This document shows, piece by piece, positions 1 through 10,945 of a stretch of DNA of 64,000 nucleotides; the first letter of the stretch is position 1; every line of letters starts with the position of its first letter. The position numbers and the translations under genes are program-made. Where the stretch lies: contig NC_066316.1 of the NCBI RefSeq assembly GCF_022539315.1, forward strand, positions 25,471,245 through 25,535,244, read 5' to 3'. The DNA comes from Serinus canaria (taxonomy: Eukaryota; Chordata; Aves; Passeriformes; Fringillidae). Under the pieces are notes generated by a model, which was not told the origin of the DNA, made no database searches, and saw only the letters and a list, made by a program, of their open reading frames with translations.

Positions 1-3000
1 TCCACAGAAGACTCAGAAGGTTCACATACATAAGTGAACACAAGAAATCCAAAATAATGACAAAAACCAGTTGTTTGAGCTCCCCTACAATGAGGCAATG
101 GTTTTCACAATGCTATTCAGCTCCCTCTGCATACAGTACAGGGAATCCTTTCCCAACATTTAGGTGCAGCTGAAGGCTAATCAAGATCTCATAAGTTACC
201 AGGCCCCTTACTGTTATTGAATTTCCTTCCATTTCTTATCTTGAGTAGCTATTACGATTCCAGGTATTCAAGTGAACGTCATTCAGAAAAGATAAAGTAA
301 TAATCCATTGATATAGGACCCTTGTATTTAGATTTCAGCATACCCAGCTCCCTGTTTATGTTATTAACCATGGTAGGAAAAGGGGGTTTGAATTACCCTG
401 TATTTCCTTCTCAGATGGTGTACAGAATAGAAATTACTCAGCAGATGTCATCTATCCCTCTTCAGCAACAGAGAGGAGATTTGTCAGGGTAATTTTCCCT
501 AGTTTCCTGAGGAATGCAAATTTTGCAGGGTTCACCCCAAAATGCCTCCATTAACACATCCATTATAGCCCTTTGAAAGGAGAGATGAAATGACTCATAT
601 AAGTTTGACTAAGCTTTGAAACAAAAAAATTCTTTTTAGAGACAAGGCCCTCTAGACCTTAAGGGAGGAATCTCATTCCTCCACCCTCCTCTCCAATATT
701 AAATTAATTTTAATAAAGGAATTAGACCTATTAACCAATGTTCTTTAGTACATGTGCTGCAAAACTCACACAACCTGCTAAATCTATGTCAGCTGATAAC
801 AAGTGTTTCCTTTAACACCGAGACTTCTCAGAAGATGCTGTGTTTTGCCATATAACCATTGCTTGATTTCCAGTAAACCAAACTATTCAGGGATACAGTC
901 ACATTAATCATTAATTAAACTCTGTGTTGAAATGAGCCTTCCTTTAAATGCTGGTGTGTGTTCAAATGGCACAAAAAGCACTCAAGGTTTGTGTGAGTGA
1001 TTTATAACCACCAATATAAAAAAGAAGTTCTAACATGGGCACATCAAGAATTTCCCAAAGAACTACAAGGAAACAATGTTTCTTCAAACAAAACAAATCT
1101 ATACAGGACGAGGGATAAACCAATCCAGCAGCTTGGTGGGGAGACACCTTGTCCTCCATCCCATCATTCCTGCCTCTGTCCAGGATGTGGGGCTCTTCCT
1201 CCTCCTCCTCCTCTCATGCACCAGCTCTGAAAATCATCAGACTCCTGACTGACCCACTTCAGGAGAAAACACCATTTTTTTTTCTGCCTGGTTAATAAAA
1301 AGCATCAACACCCAGGCAAATGTGGCAAGCAAGAGCTGGCTGGGGGCGAGGGGACCTTCTGGGGGCAGTGGACAGAGCACCCACCCACCCTGGGCCATGT
1401 GGTGTGAGCAGGGTGCCAGGATGCTCTCCCAGAGCAGCCTGAGCTGGCTCAGGGAATGGGTCAGAAAGGGCCAGGGAGGAACAGAGTGGAGAAACTGCTC
1501 CATCACCTTGAGTAAGCAACTTTCATCCCAATGCTTCACTTACTTCAGCAGACGAGCACTCAGGTCCCTGGCTGTGGTCATTCAGGATATTCCTGCCCCT
1601 CTCTGGACTGGTACCAACCTGCTGCACACTTGGCAAAGGGAAGAGGTAACTGTAGTTCAGATGCAATAAAGTGAGAAGCCCAGTATCTTCACCTTAAAAC
1701 TCTGAGGATCTGAGTTTAAGCTGAAGGGTCAGAAAATTAAGTTTCAGTTTTCAGAGTTAATGTGCTGCTGAGGCTGTCTGTAGGCTCAGCAGGGAAAACC
1801 TGAAATGTCCTGTCTTAGTAATGACAGAACACCACTGCCTGAAGCTCCTTCAAATAATATTCACACTCAAGGTCAGCAAGAAGAGACAGACTACACAGTT
1901 ATAAATATACAGTGGAAGTCCTTCAGCTTTAATGCTATAGTAGCAAAAGGAAAAAAATAAAAGCACATTTTGGTCATAAACATAACTAAAATCTCAGGCC
2001 TTCTTTGAAAACGAGGTTGTCAAATGCACCCTTTCTTTCAAAAAAATCACAGCTGCACACCCAATGATGGGATGGGGTGGGGGCAGTAAATGGAAGGAGG
2101 AAAATAGTTTCTTTTTCAAAGTAATGTGGAGTTGCACTGGACATTTAAATGATGCTCCAGAAAAAGGCTTCCCTCCCACCTGTGTATTAACCCCTGGTTT
2201 GCTGCATTCAGCAGTACAGCAGAGAGGAGCCAGCAGCCTATCAGCTCCACCTGTGGCCACCAGCTCCTCCCCTGGCCACCTGCCCTTGTGGACAAGTGAC
2301 ACAGCCCGTTCTGCATCCCCAGGCTCTATGCCTGAAATGAAGGGAACCCTGGGTTTAGTGGAATCAGCCCATGCTTCAACCAGGATGCAGCTGGTGAGGA
2401 GCAGCATCCCTCTGCTCCATGGCACTCTGCTGGGAGTGTGTTTGGTGGTGTGCAATCCCTCCACTCGGCATGAGTCACAGCACACCACCATACCTGACAC
2501 AGGCAAGCTGAGAAAAGCCAAACAAATAAAAAGGCCCCAAGAAGCTGACAGGATTAGGGAATAAAAATCAAAACTACTAATTCAATACATTTGAAAATCC
2601 CCTAATGATCATACCAAACCATTTTAAATCAATCCCTATTTTGAGGCCTATACCATTACATCAGTTTCTACCAGTTCAAGACTCTGACACAATTCCTTTC
2701 AGGAATTTTATATAACTATAAAATAAAACAAACATGCAAGCCTTAGTCCTAACCAATGATTAGTAAAGGCCCCATTTTCCAGACATTTAAAGTATTTTTA
2801 AGTGCTCCAGTGATTAAGAGAGATATCACAACTCTGATGGGCAATAGCAGAAACCTTAGAGTTCCTTCTTAACACAAAGCTCTTGAAAAAAAACCAGTTT
2901 ATTTTTTACACAGTATTAATCGATTTATTGCAATGTATCAGAAAGTTCTGAATGGCCTGACCAGCTTTACACGCTTTGCTGAATTTTGAAATGAAAGCAA

Positions 3001-4899
3001 GAGAACATTTGCTTAAGTCAACAACATAAGTCACCAGTTTAAAGGTTAACACTTGATTGTGCAGCACAAGAAACAGACGCTTTATCTTCCCAGTTCAAGG
3101 ACTCGTGGATTTCTGAACAGCAGAACTGCAAGGGGCCAGACTGCAGCACACTCTGAGACACACACAGAGCAGGGTGCAGCACAGAGGGCCACTTGGGCAG
3201 GGAGCAGCTCGGGCCCAGCTGTCCCCACTCACTGGCATGCCAGCAGCCAGCTGGGGGACACCGCTGGGCCATCACCCCTCCTGTCCTGGCAGCAACTTTT
3301 TAACACACACAGCACTGGCACTGACACCAGCACGGTTGTGATTCATGTGGGGCAGCTGCTCTAAAGCTTCCAGAGCTCCTCTTCCAGCCAGGAGACACCA
3401 AAGCCAAGCCCAGCACCCTCACCAAGATGCCGTTCAACCAACAGAAAACCACAGGAAGGTGGAAGTACTGCACTGTTACAGCTGTCCCAGATAAGGGAAA
3501 TATAGAAAATAAGGTCCTTATCTACTGTGGCAAGAAAAAGGCAGGCTCAGGGGAATGGGTGGGCGAGTGAGAGAAGCAAAAACTGTACCTAGAGAAGAAA
3601 GAAAATCTGAAATTAAATGAGGCATGCACTCCTTATATATGCAGTTTTAGTGTGAAAATTAATCTCAAAATCCCAAGAGTGAGTTAAGACATCAGCTTAA
3701 GACACCGGTCAAACCAACAGCCACTCTCTGTTCCTCCAAAACACTGGCATGGGTCTGCTCCTTGCAGCCAAAGCATCTGTACCAGGGATGCCTGGGGAAG
3801 GACCCATCAATGCTCAGTGCCACTGTGCAGACAGCAACAAAAAGAAGTTTGATCAGAAATCAGTCTGGGAATCAAAGGGAGCAATTCTGAGCCAAAATGT
3901 CAGACTGGATCCATTAAAAAAAGGTGATTGCTGTAGCCGGGCTGTGTTGTCATACATTGCTTACGTTTGTTTTAATTTTAAACTAAGTGTCAGTCCAAGG
4001 TTTGTTACACAAACATATGGCACTGGTATTACATTCTATCTTGTATTTATAGAAAGTGCTGTGGCGGCCCAGGCAGCGCAGAAATGCCATAATGTTAACA
4101 ACATTTATTATTAGTATGACAAAAGAACAAAAATAAGCTGGTAGAAATCGTGACTTAAAAGTTTCAGGGACTGACTGGAATAGGGTGCCAAACTGTGGAG
4201 TTATTAGCTAAAATTCTTCCAGTATTAATTCTCACACAGTCCCCAGGCTGCCAAGTATTTAGTTATATAAATACAGCCTGGAAAAGGTAATTTGTTTAAA
4301 ACCCAAGCCCTGAAAACTGATTAGCACATTTAATGCTAGCCCGATTAACACAGATATGCCCTCAGCTGGGTGATGGGAGCATTGAGGCAGAAGTCCGCAT
4401 TCCTGTGAGTGAAGAGGAACAAAGCTTTTGGGACAAAGGGTAAACCTTAATTATGGCTTTTTATTACCCAAACTGCCATTTCCTCCTTACCCCAAACAAG
4501 GCAGGAAGGCTAATGGCACATTCACATAGCCCCATAAGCGATGTGATTGATAAATGCCACTGCTTGATTTTTCCACTCCAGCTGTTACGCTACAAGCAGC
4601 AGAGGTTTGATTCTCCATCCTTTAAAAAATAATAATAACTAAAAAGAAATTTGAAAAAAATTTAAAAAAAGAAAAGCAAAGCAGGATCAAGTACACCGCT
4701 GACATTCCCGAACCTTCTGGAAGTGTTTATTAACTTTGGCCACCGACCAGCGAGGGCTGCAGGAGCGGCCTGGAATGGCAGTGCAAACTGGTTAATCTGT
4801 AGCCAGACATATCTGTGATTGGGGGGGGGGGGTGGTGTTTAGCAATACTCCTGCCTGGCAGCCAGGGCTTCAGCACTTGGAAGGGTTACTGGGGTTGTT
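1..4899. other. Non-coding DNA downstream of ZFP36L2
   Basis: No exon, RNA gene or interspersed repeat was recognised on either strand. All open frames are short and have no family resemblance. The part from about 4280 to 4620 is compositionally even and holds several AT-rich homeodomain-type cores (TTAATTATGG, GATTAACA), so it could be a regulatory element. A G12 run lies at 4821-4832. Confidence 0.6.
4821..4832 (+). repeat. G12 run past the ZFP36L2 poly(A) site
   Basis: Twelve consecutive G on the plus strand, which is the template strand for ZFP36L2, followed by TGGTG. It lies about 90 bases beyond the distal AATAAA. Confidence 0.9.
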
Positions 4900-4920
4900 G
4901 ATTTTTTTTTTCCAAAAAAT

Positions 4921-4926
4921 TTTATT
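4921..4926 (-). terminator. ZFP36L2: Distal poly(A) signal of ZFP36L2
   Basis: Plus-strand TTTATT reads AATAAA on the minus strand, followed by a T-rich then A-rich stretch (GGAAAAAAAAAA in mRNA sense). This suits cleavage near 4900. A run of 12 G lies on the plus strand about 90 bases further on. Confidence 0.8.
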
Positions 4927-6321
4927 GGGAGAACTACAAAACATTTACAGTACAAAGTTTACAGTCTCACATAATCTGTAGTGAACTGACTCCCGAAAAA
5001 TATATTACAACTCAAGTTGACTTATCCTTTAGTTACATTCAAAACATACTTCTGTTAAAGTAGTCCAAAAGAGTACATAGTGCTCAATCTGTACCTATGT
5101 ACAAACAAAACTAAGCTACTGCTCATTCATCCACCGTCCAGGAAACTTTTGGAAAACTCCCAACTTTCTACATAAGGAAAAAAAAAATTACAGGTTTTGG
5201 AATTGAATAAACAAGATATGTTCCTGTATTATAGAAAGTTTCAGATCCAAAGATGGCCTCTGTTCTTATAAAATAGAGTGGCGAAATTTTGCTGTACTTA
5301 AAACCCATCCCTACATTCAAATTATCTCAAGCATTAGGAAAAATACTTATTTGGTTGAGAGATATTTAAGGCAAGCGTGGACCCTCGAGAAGGCACTGTG
5401 AGACATAATACTGGGACCCCCAATTATTGCTACATACTTTGAGACTATATCACAGTGTGATTCGTGGAGTTAGGCAACAAAAATACTTTTTGGTTATTTT
5501 TAACAACTCTGAATTAGATTTGCCACTTTGAAGTCTGATTGCTAAGTCAGTCTTTTTTTTCTTTCTCTCGTTTTTCAACTCGGACGGGCTACAACCATTT
5601 ACATTCTAAAAAAAACCCATAGAAATTCCGCAAACTACTTCCACAGCATCGAGACCGATTTCTATAAAGAAACCATGCAATCTTTCAGATTTACGTAAAC
5701 AAAGAAAGAAATTAATGAAATAAATATTACATACCATCTCTTAAATTAAGAATTTTACTCATTTACAATAAAATAACCAAGTGAAAGTTACAAAAAGGCA
5801 TATATTACTGTGAAAAGAACACACTCCACATTTTGCCGATTAATAATGAAAATCATAATTTAACATAATAAAAGAATATATATCTATTGCTTTTCATCAT
5901 ACCCGATAAATACAGTATGAACAAATTACCAATGTATACTTTTCACAAGATAATAAATAAGTTAAATAGTTTCATATTGAGTTGTGTGCAGTGACTCATA
6001 CATGCAATCAACTCAAACAGCTAAAAAAAAATTTTAAAAAATCAGCAGTTATTCTCCAACAATTACAAACTAAACTCAGTTGAGTGCTTCCAAATAAAGC
6101 AACAACAGAAAATTGTTCTAAAAGCCAAACATCCACTAAGTGGTGGCAATGGAACCAATATTAAACTTTGGAATGAAGGTTTTAGCATTTGTTATAATAA
6201 TAATATATAGATATATATAAAAAAGAAGGTTGTTATCAAGGCATATTCTTGGCAGGATGTTGGATTTTTCTTTTTTTTTTTTCCTAAAAAAAAAGCTTAT
6301 AGGTTTAGTATGTTCTGTGTT

Positions 6322-6327
6322 TTTATT
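6322..6327 (-). terminator. ZFP36L2: Possible proximal poly(A) signal of ZFP36L2
   Basis: A second AATAAA in mRNA sense, about 460 bases after the stop codon. If used, it would give a short 3'UTR lacking all three UAUUUAU motifs. Use of this site is inference only. Confidence 0.35.
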
Positions 6328-6788
6328 TGAACTGGATTGAAAGACAAACTAGTTTGTAACTTTTTTTCTGTGTGTCTGCAGGATTGGAGGAGCTGGGCTG
6401 GCGAACCGGCGCTCCCCGGATTGTTTGTTGCTTTCTGGTGCTGTCTTTTCTAATGCTGTTTTTTTATTTTTCGAACACAGATGGAATGGCTGCTGCTGGT
6501 GCGTATCATAACTTGTCTCCAAAGAACGACAACAAAAAAAAACCCCGAAACAAAAATCCCCTTCTTCCAAGGTCTCTCTATAAAAATAGGTTTGTTCAGT
6601 TCGTGTCATTTGCCCTTTTGCAAAATGCTTTGTTTCTCGTTTTGTTCAGCTCTCGGTGTATAGATAGATAGATATATAAAATAAAACCAACCAAAAATAG
6701 AGAGGAAGGAGAGGTTTCGCTTTCTTCGTTCGGTAACTTACTTGCAGGGCCGCCGCGGGGCCCCCCCCGGCCGCTGCCCCGTCCTCCC

Positions 6789-8204
6789 TCAGTCGTCGGA
6801 GATGGAGAGGCGGCTGAAGATGGGCAGGCGGCGGCCCGAGTCCAGGCTGGGCGACTCGGAGCCGCTGAGGGAGCCGGAGCTGAGGGAGCCGCTCAGGTAA
6901 CTCTCCCGGTCGGAGAGCGAGTCCGGCGGGCTGGGCGGCGCGTCAAAGACGGGCGACTCGGAGAGGCGGCGGAGGGGCTGGAAGCTGAAGGGCGGCGAGG
7001 CGGGGGGCGGCGGGCAGGCCCCGCCGGGCGGCGGCGGCTGCTGCTGGCAGCGGTAATAGGCGGCGGCGGCCGCGGCCGCGGCGGCGGCAGCGGCGAAGTT
7101 CTGGGTGTGGAGGGCGAGGGGGGCGATGAGGCTGCCCAGCTCCTGCCCCGAGAAGGCGAAAGCGTTGTTGGCGCAGGGTGGCGAGAGCAGCTCCTCGCAG
7201 TAAGAGGCGGAGGCGGGCGGCGGCGGCGTGCGCGAACCGCCGGGGCTCTCCAGCAGGGCGGCGTCCAGGCGGCCACCGGGCGGCGGCGGCGGCGGGGCGG
7301 TGCCGTGGGGGTGCGGGGGGTGATGGTGGTGGTGGTGGGCGGAGAAGCCGGAGAAGCTCAGGCTGTGGTGCAGCTTGGGCCGCTCGCCGCCGCCGCCGCG
7401 CGGGTGCCCGAAGCCGCCGCCGCCCAGCGGGTGCTCGCGGGGGGCGAAGGCGCGGAGGTCGCCGGTGCTGCCGGCGGGGTGCGGGGCCGCGTGGTGCGCG
7501 TGGTGGTGCGGCCCGGCCGCGGCGGCGGGCGGGGGGGCGGCCGTGCCCCCGCCGGGCGCCGGGCGGCGCTCGTCAGCGTTGTGGATGAAGTGGCAGCGCG
7601 GGCCGTAGGGGCAGAAGCCGATGGTGTGGAAGGTGCGGCAGAGCTCGGTCTTGTACTTGGGGTGGCGGGTGAGGCTGCGCAGCTCGTGGAAGCCGTGAGC
7701 GAACTGGCACTTCTCGCCGTACTTGCAGGCACCGCTCTCCTCGAAGGGGCGGCACAGCTCCGTCTTGTAGCGCGTCGAGTTGATGGGGGCCCCGCCGCCG
7801 CCGCCGGAGCCGCTCCCCTTGCCGGCCGCCTGCTGCTGCTGCTGAAGCTGCTGCATGAGATGCTGGCTGCGCTCGCCGTTCTCGCTGAAGGAGCGGTCCC
7901 GGAACTTGTTCTCCTTGTTGAGCAGGGCCGTGGGGCTGCTGCTGCCGCCGCCTCCGCCGGAGCCCGTCTCCTTCAGATTGCCGAACGAGGAGGAGGAGGA
8001 CGACGACGACGAAGACGAGGATGTGGAAGAAGAGCTGGAACCGGTAGGGCTGGGGAACTTGGAGCCGCCGGCCAGCGCCGTCAGGTTGCTGGTCGAGTGC
8101 CGCCGCAGGAAGCCCGGCGCGAAGCTGGAGCTGGGAGGGGTCACCGGGGTCCCCACGGCTTTCTTGTCCAGCATGCTGCTGAGGTTGGTCAGGGACTTCT
8201 CCGT
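6789..8204 (-). CDS. ZFP36L2: ZFP36L2 coding exon 2 (zinc fingers to stop)
   Basis: The acceptor CAG is at 8207-8205. The exon opens ACG GAG AAG (TEK) and continues in phase 0 from exon 1. The frame is open for 471 residues to TGA at 6791-6789. It holds both CCCH fingers, low-complexity Ser, Gly, Gln, His, Pro and Ala tracts, and the conserved tail beginning near SPPFSF and ending SISDD. The frame is also open upstream of 8204, but that part is arginine/proline-rich intron translation and should not be annotated as protein. Confidence 0.97.
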   Translation of the reverse strand, partial: TEKSLTNLSSMLDKKAVGTPVTPPSSSFAPGFLRRHSTSNLTALAGGSKFPSPTGSSSSSTSSSSSSSSSSSSFGNLKETGSGGGGGSSSPTALLNKENKFRDRSFSENGERSQHLMQQLQQQQQAAGKGSGSGGGGGAPINSTRYKTELCRPFEESGACKYGEKCQFAHGFHELRSLTRHPKYKTELCRTFHTIGFCPYGPRCHFIHNADERRPAPGGGTAAPPPAAAAGPHHHAHHAAPHPAGSTGDLRAFAPREHPLGGGGFGHPRGGGGERPKLHHSLSFSGFSAHHHHHHPPHPHGTAPPPPPPGGRLDAALLESPGGSRTPPPPASASYCEELLSPPCANNAFAFSGQELGSLIAPLALHTQNFAAAAAAAAAAAAYYRCQQQPPPPGGACPPPPASPPFSFQPLRRLSESPVFDAPPSPPDSLSDRESYLSGSLSSGSLSGSESPSLDSGRRLPIFSRLSISDD

Positions 8205-8786
8205 CTGCCGGGGCGGGGAGAGGGGAGGGGGTGGGGGAGACAGCGGGAGAGAGAGAGGGTGTTGCGGGTGACCGCCTGCCCACGGCCACGGCTCCCCACC
8301 GCCGCGGGAGTCGAGGCGGGGGTCGCGCCGCCCGACCGCCCCGCAAAGCGGGTCTGCCGGTAGCGCCGGCGGGGCAGGACAGCGCCGGGGAGAAGCCCCC
8401 GCGCCAACTCTGCTGCATTTGCAACTTTTTTCAAAAGTTCCTCCTATCAGCGCAACATGCGGGCAGGGGCTGCAGGGCGGCCCGGCTCCCCCGCGGCTAC
8501 AGGACCAGCCCGCCCCGAACGCGGCCGCCGGGAAGCCATGGGGCGGCATTCCGGGGCTCGCAGCCTTGCGTCAGCCGCTGTCCCCGGCCGGCTGTCAGAC
8601 CGTGACCCGCCCGCAGAGCCCGGCCCGGCACGGGCCTCCCGCCCCGCCGCGCTGCCCCGGTAGCCCGGAGCGTCGCTCTGCACATGGCGGCAGCGGCAGA
8701 CCGCGTCCCGCCCAGCCAAACGCGCTCTTCCCTACCTTGCACAAGAAGTCAATGTCGTAGAAGGCAGATAAAAGTGTCGTCGACAT
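6789..8786 (-). CDS. ZFP36L2: ZFP36L2, CCCH tandem zinc-finger mRNA-decay activator (complete, two exons)
   Basis: The coding sequence is the join of 8786-8736 and 8204-6789 and gives 488 residues, against 494 in human. Seen: the N terminus [17 protein letters not shown] followed by TEKSL; a DKKAVGTP block; LRRHS near residue 50-54; FRDRSFSEN near 118-125; and two CX8CX5CX3H fingers, C168-C177-C183-H187 and C206-C215-C221-H225. Each finger is preceded by (R/K)YKTEL and the linker is 18 residues. The C terminus ends SRLSISDD. Family knowledge: the paired fingers bind UAUUUAU in mRNA 3'UTRs and the C-terminal tail recruits CCR4-NOT, so targets are deadenylated and decayed in the cytoplasm; serines in the RSFSEN and tail motifs are kinase targets in paralogues. 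The N terminus, length and the adjacent THADA separate it from ZFP36L1. Oddities are a 12-serine tract, a histidine cluster and a long alanine tract. Confidence 0.98.
8205..8735 (-). other. ZFP36L2: ZFP36L2 intron 1
   Basis: A 531-base GT-AG intron, very rich in C and G, lying entirely within the CpG island. It has a pyrimidine-rich 3' end on the minus strand (C/T-rich between about 8208 and 8260). No ncRNA or separate gene was recognised inside it. Confidence 0.9.
8736..8786 (-). CDS. ZFP36L2: ZFP36L2 coding exon 1
   Basis: The ATG is at 8786-8784 and encodes 17 residues, [17 protein letters not shown]. The exon ends in GCAAG followed by the donor GTAGG (GT at 8735-8734). The short first exon ending after CK is the conserved gene structure of the ZFP36L1/L2 family. 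The upstream frame stays open to 9101 with low-complexity GC-rich translation unlike the family, so the start at 8786 is preferred. Confidence 0.96.
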
Positions 8787-9020
8787 TTCTAGATCCTGTA
8801 ATGGTCGGATATACAGGAAGGACCGAAAGATCCCGCTCTCCTCGGAGGGTTTGGAAAAGCCACGACTAAATAGGAGAGGGCCGTCTGCTTGAGATCCGAA
8901 ACGGTCCCGACTCCTTCCCGGCGGGACGGCGGGTGCCGGGCCGAGGCGGCGACGGCGGCTGCACAGCAGCGGGCGAACTGCGGGAACTCGGCGGCTCCCC
9001 GCGCCGCTCCCATATAAACG
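8787..9020 (-). promoter_or_regulatory. ZFP36L2: ZFP36L2 5'UTR and core promoter
   Basis: A TATA-like or CArG-like element, GTTTATATGG in minus-strand sense, lies at 9010-9019, about 225 bases upstream of the ATG, in otherwise G/C-rich sequence. ZFP36-family genes are serum-inducible immediate-early genes in mammals, and a SRF-type or TATA-containing promoter would fit that. A start site around 8980 is inferred from the element position. The same bases read TATAAAC rightward on the plus strand, so divergent initiation is possible. Confidence 0.5.
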
Positions 9021-10859
9021 CGGCCGCCTGTGGTCGTGGGGGCGGTGCCGCGCTCCGCCCGCCCCGCTCCAGCTCGCCGGGCCCGCCCCGCTCCAGCCCA
9101 CCGGCCGGGCCGCCCCGAGTCTTACAGAGGGCGCTGGCAGCGGCGGCGGGGCAGGTTCGTGGGGAGCGCCTGTGCTGCAGTGCGCCCGCAGCGCGGGCGG
9201 GACGAGGCGGGGGGAGCGGGGAACCAGCCGAGGCAGCGCTTACGGCGCCCTACGGGCTCGGCCCCTGTGGAGCGCCCCTCTTCTTCCCGACGCCTCCCCG
9301 TTGCCGCTGCCCGCGTCCCCGACCGCGTCCCCGGCCGGGTGGCGGCTGCTGCCGAGTGCAGGACGCGCGGGGCCGCGGGAGAGGCGCGGCAGCGCCGGGG
9401 ACACTTCTTCCCCGCGCCCCGCCGAAAATAAACTTTTGCCACGTAATTACTTGAAACAAAGGTCGGGACCGCGCTGGCGGGACGGGGCCGGGCACGGGTT
9501 GCGCGCCCCTCCGCTTCTGCCTTCTTTTCGGGGACCTCGGGTTTGGCGCTTACTTTCTTTCTGAAGTTTGAGGTTGGCGGCCAGGCGAGGAGGCATTATC
9601 CTCGCAGCGGCCTGGCTGATAAACTACCCCCCACCTAACCCCGTCTGCATCTCCTTCCCGCGCCCCGCACCCCTCCCACGTCTCTCTTCCACGTTCGGCC
9701 CCTTCCTTCCTCATCCCCGCCAAGGTCCTGTGAGACCCATCGAGTCCCCCGGCCGCCGCCCCAGGTGCTCGCCCCACCGCCGGGCGGCTGGCGAAGGCAG
9801 CGGCCGGTCCCCGCGGCAGAGCGCCCTCCCGGGACCGAGCCGGCCGCCGGCCAAGGCGGGCCCGGAGCCGCCGTGCAAAACACCCCCGTCACCCCCCCGC
9901 GCCGATAAGGCCGCGCAAACACGACGTGGGAACGGCAGCGGTGGCTCTTTTGCACCCCCGTCCTCTCCCGCGTTTGCTCGGCCCCGGGACAAATGGGAAG
10001 GAGAACAGAGGCGGACGGACGTGTAAAGTTTTATGGCTGCTAAAGCCAGCAGAGGCGTTTGATCCTCTTTAGCTTCCGAGCCGGGATGGCAGTCCCGCGC
10101 ACTCCAAGGGAGCAAACCCGACCACGTCAGCAGGAGCGCGGCGCTGTACAAACACATTTGCAAAGGAAAGGAACCCGGGGCTGGGGCGAGGGTGTCACAG
10201 AGCTCCCTCGCCACGGGTTTCGCACTCGCCCCCCGCTGCCCAGCGGCTCACGCTCTCCTTTGCTTCCTCCCCTCGTCCTCCACCTCCCACGCCGCTGCGG
10301 GAGGGAAGCCGCGGGCGGGACCCCGCCCGGACCCTGCCACCGCCCGTGAGCCGTCACCCGTTTCGGACGAGCCCGGAAACGGGGACCGAAATCTCCCGGG
10401 AAAGACGAGGAGCTGGGCGGCGGAAAGGCCGACCCTCGCTCCCTCCCGGGTCCCGGCAGTCCCCTGGGGCCCGTCCCCCGCTCGGCGAGCGCTGCTGGAC
10501 TCGGCTGGGCAGGCTCCTGGCCCCGTCCCCGGCCCCTCCCGCTGCCCGCCGGCCGGCGGGGACGTGCCGCCCCCCAGCGGCAGCCGGCTCCTCCGCCCAG
10601 CGGTGCCGGGACACATCCCCACGTTCCTGCTCCTTCCCCTCCTCCCGCACTGCCGGGGGCCACAACTCCCGTCCCGGCGACAGGCGCTGCCCCGCACACG
10701 GGGAGCCGCCGGAACGCGTATCGCTTCCCATAACCTTCTCCGGGGCCGGTCGGAGTCGCCTCCGCACTGACCCGAGTTCAAACTCTTCCTCCTCCCACAC
10801 AACTCTGCGATGGAAACATCACCTCGGAGCTGATCCTGCCCGCCAGACAACCGGGGGAA

Positions 10860-10945
10860 GAGTTTACTGTGACAATCATGCATGGATCAATGTGTCAACG
10901 CCATTGGGAGGAATACTTTGATAAACTGACTTTGATCAAACACAC
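10860..10945. promoter_or_regulatory. Putative TCF/LEF-type cis-element at the CpG-island edge
   Basis: Two ACTTTGAT motifs (ACTTTGATAAA at 10915-10925 and ACTTTGATCAAA at 10929-10940) lie 14 bases apart. A CCAAT box occurs in minus-strand sense (ATTGG) near 10903, and an ATGCAT core lies just upstream near 10879. CTTTGATC is the standard TCF/LEF core. The function is inferred. Confidence 0.45.

Larger units (their letters stand above)
4900..6788 (-). other. ZFP36L2: ZFP36L2 3'UTR
   Basis: About 1.9 kb of AT-rich sequence between the stop codon and a canonical poly(A) signal. The length is close to that of the mammalian ZFP36L2 3'UTR. In mRNA sense it contains three UAUUUAU heptamers (plus-strand ATAAATA at 5720-5726, 5906-5912 and 5953-5959), many AUUUA pentamers, and one UGUACAUA Pumilio-type motif (plus-strand 5096-5103). 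A short TAGA microsatellite lies near 6659-6672. The exact cleavage site is inferred. Confidence 0.85.
6740..10800. promoter_or_regulatory. CpG island covering ZFP36L2 and its upstream region
   Basis: A continuous stretch dense in CG dinucleotides and G/C runs, starting just after the stop codon of ZFP36L2 and ending near 10800, where base composition falls sharply. It contains many GGGCGG/CCGCCC boxes. Long antisense open frames here (for example plus-strand 7107-8363) are a by-product of high GC and show no family resemblance. Confidence 0.85.

Noticed and set aside
7107..8363. A 418-codon open frame on the plus strand, opposite ZFP36L2
   Set aside because: It is Ala/Gly/Arg-rich translation of the antisense of a very GC-rich exon, lacks any recognisable domain, and ends within intron 1. 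It is a shadow of ZFP36L2.
8205..8549. N-terminal extension of the ZFP36L2 exon 2 frame to 8549
   Set aside because: A good CAG acceptor at 8207-8205 and the conserved exon 1 at 8736-8786 show that this part is intron. Its translation does not resemble the family.
9550..10770. Several open frames of 150-210 codons on both strands in the CpG island
   Set aside because: They arise from the scarcity of stop codons in GC-rich DNA. They overlap on both strands, are low-complexity, and show no conserved motif.
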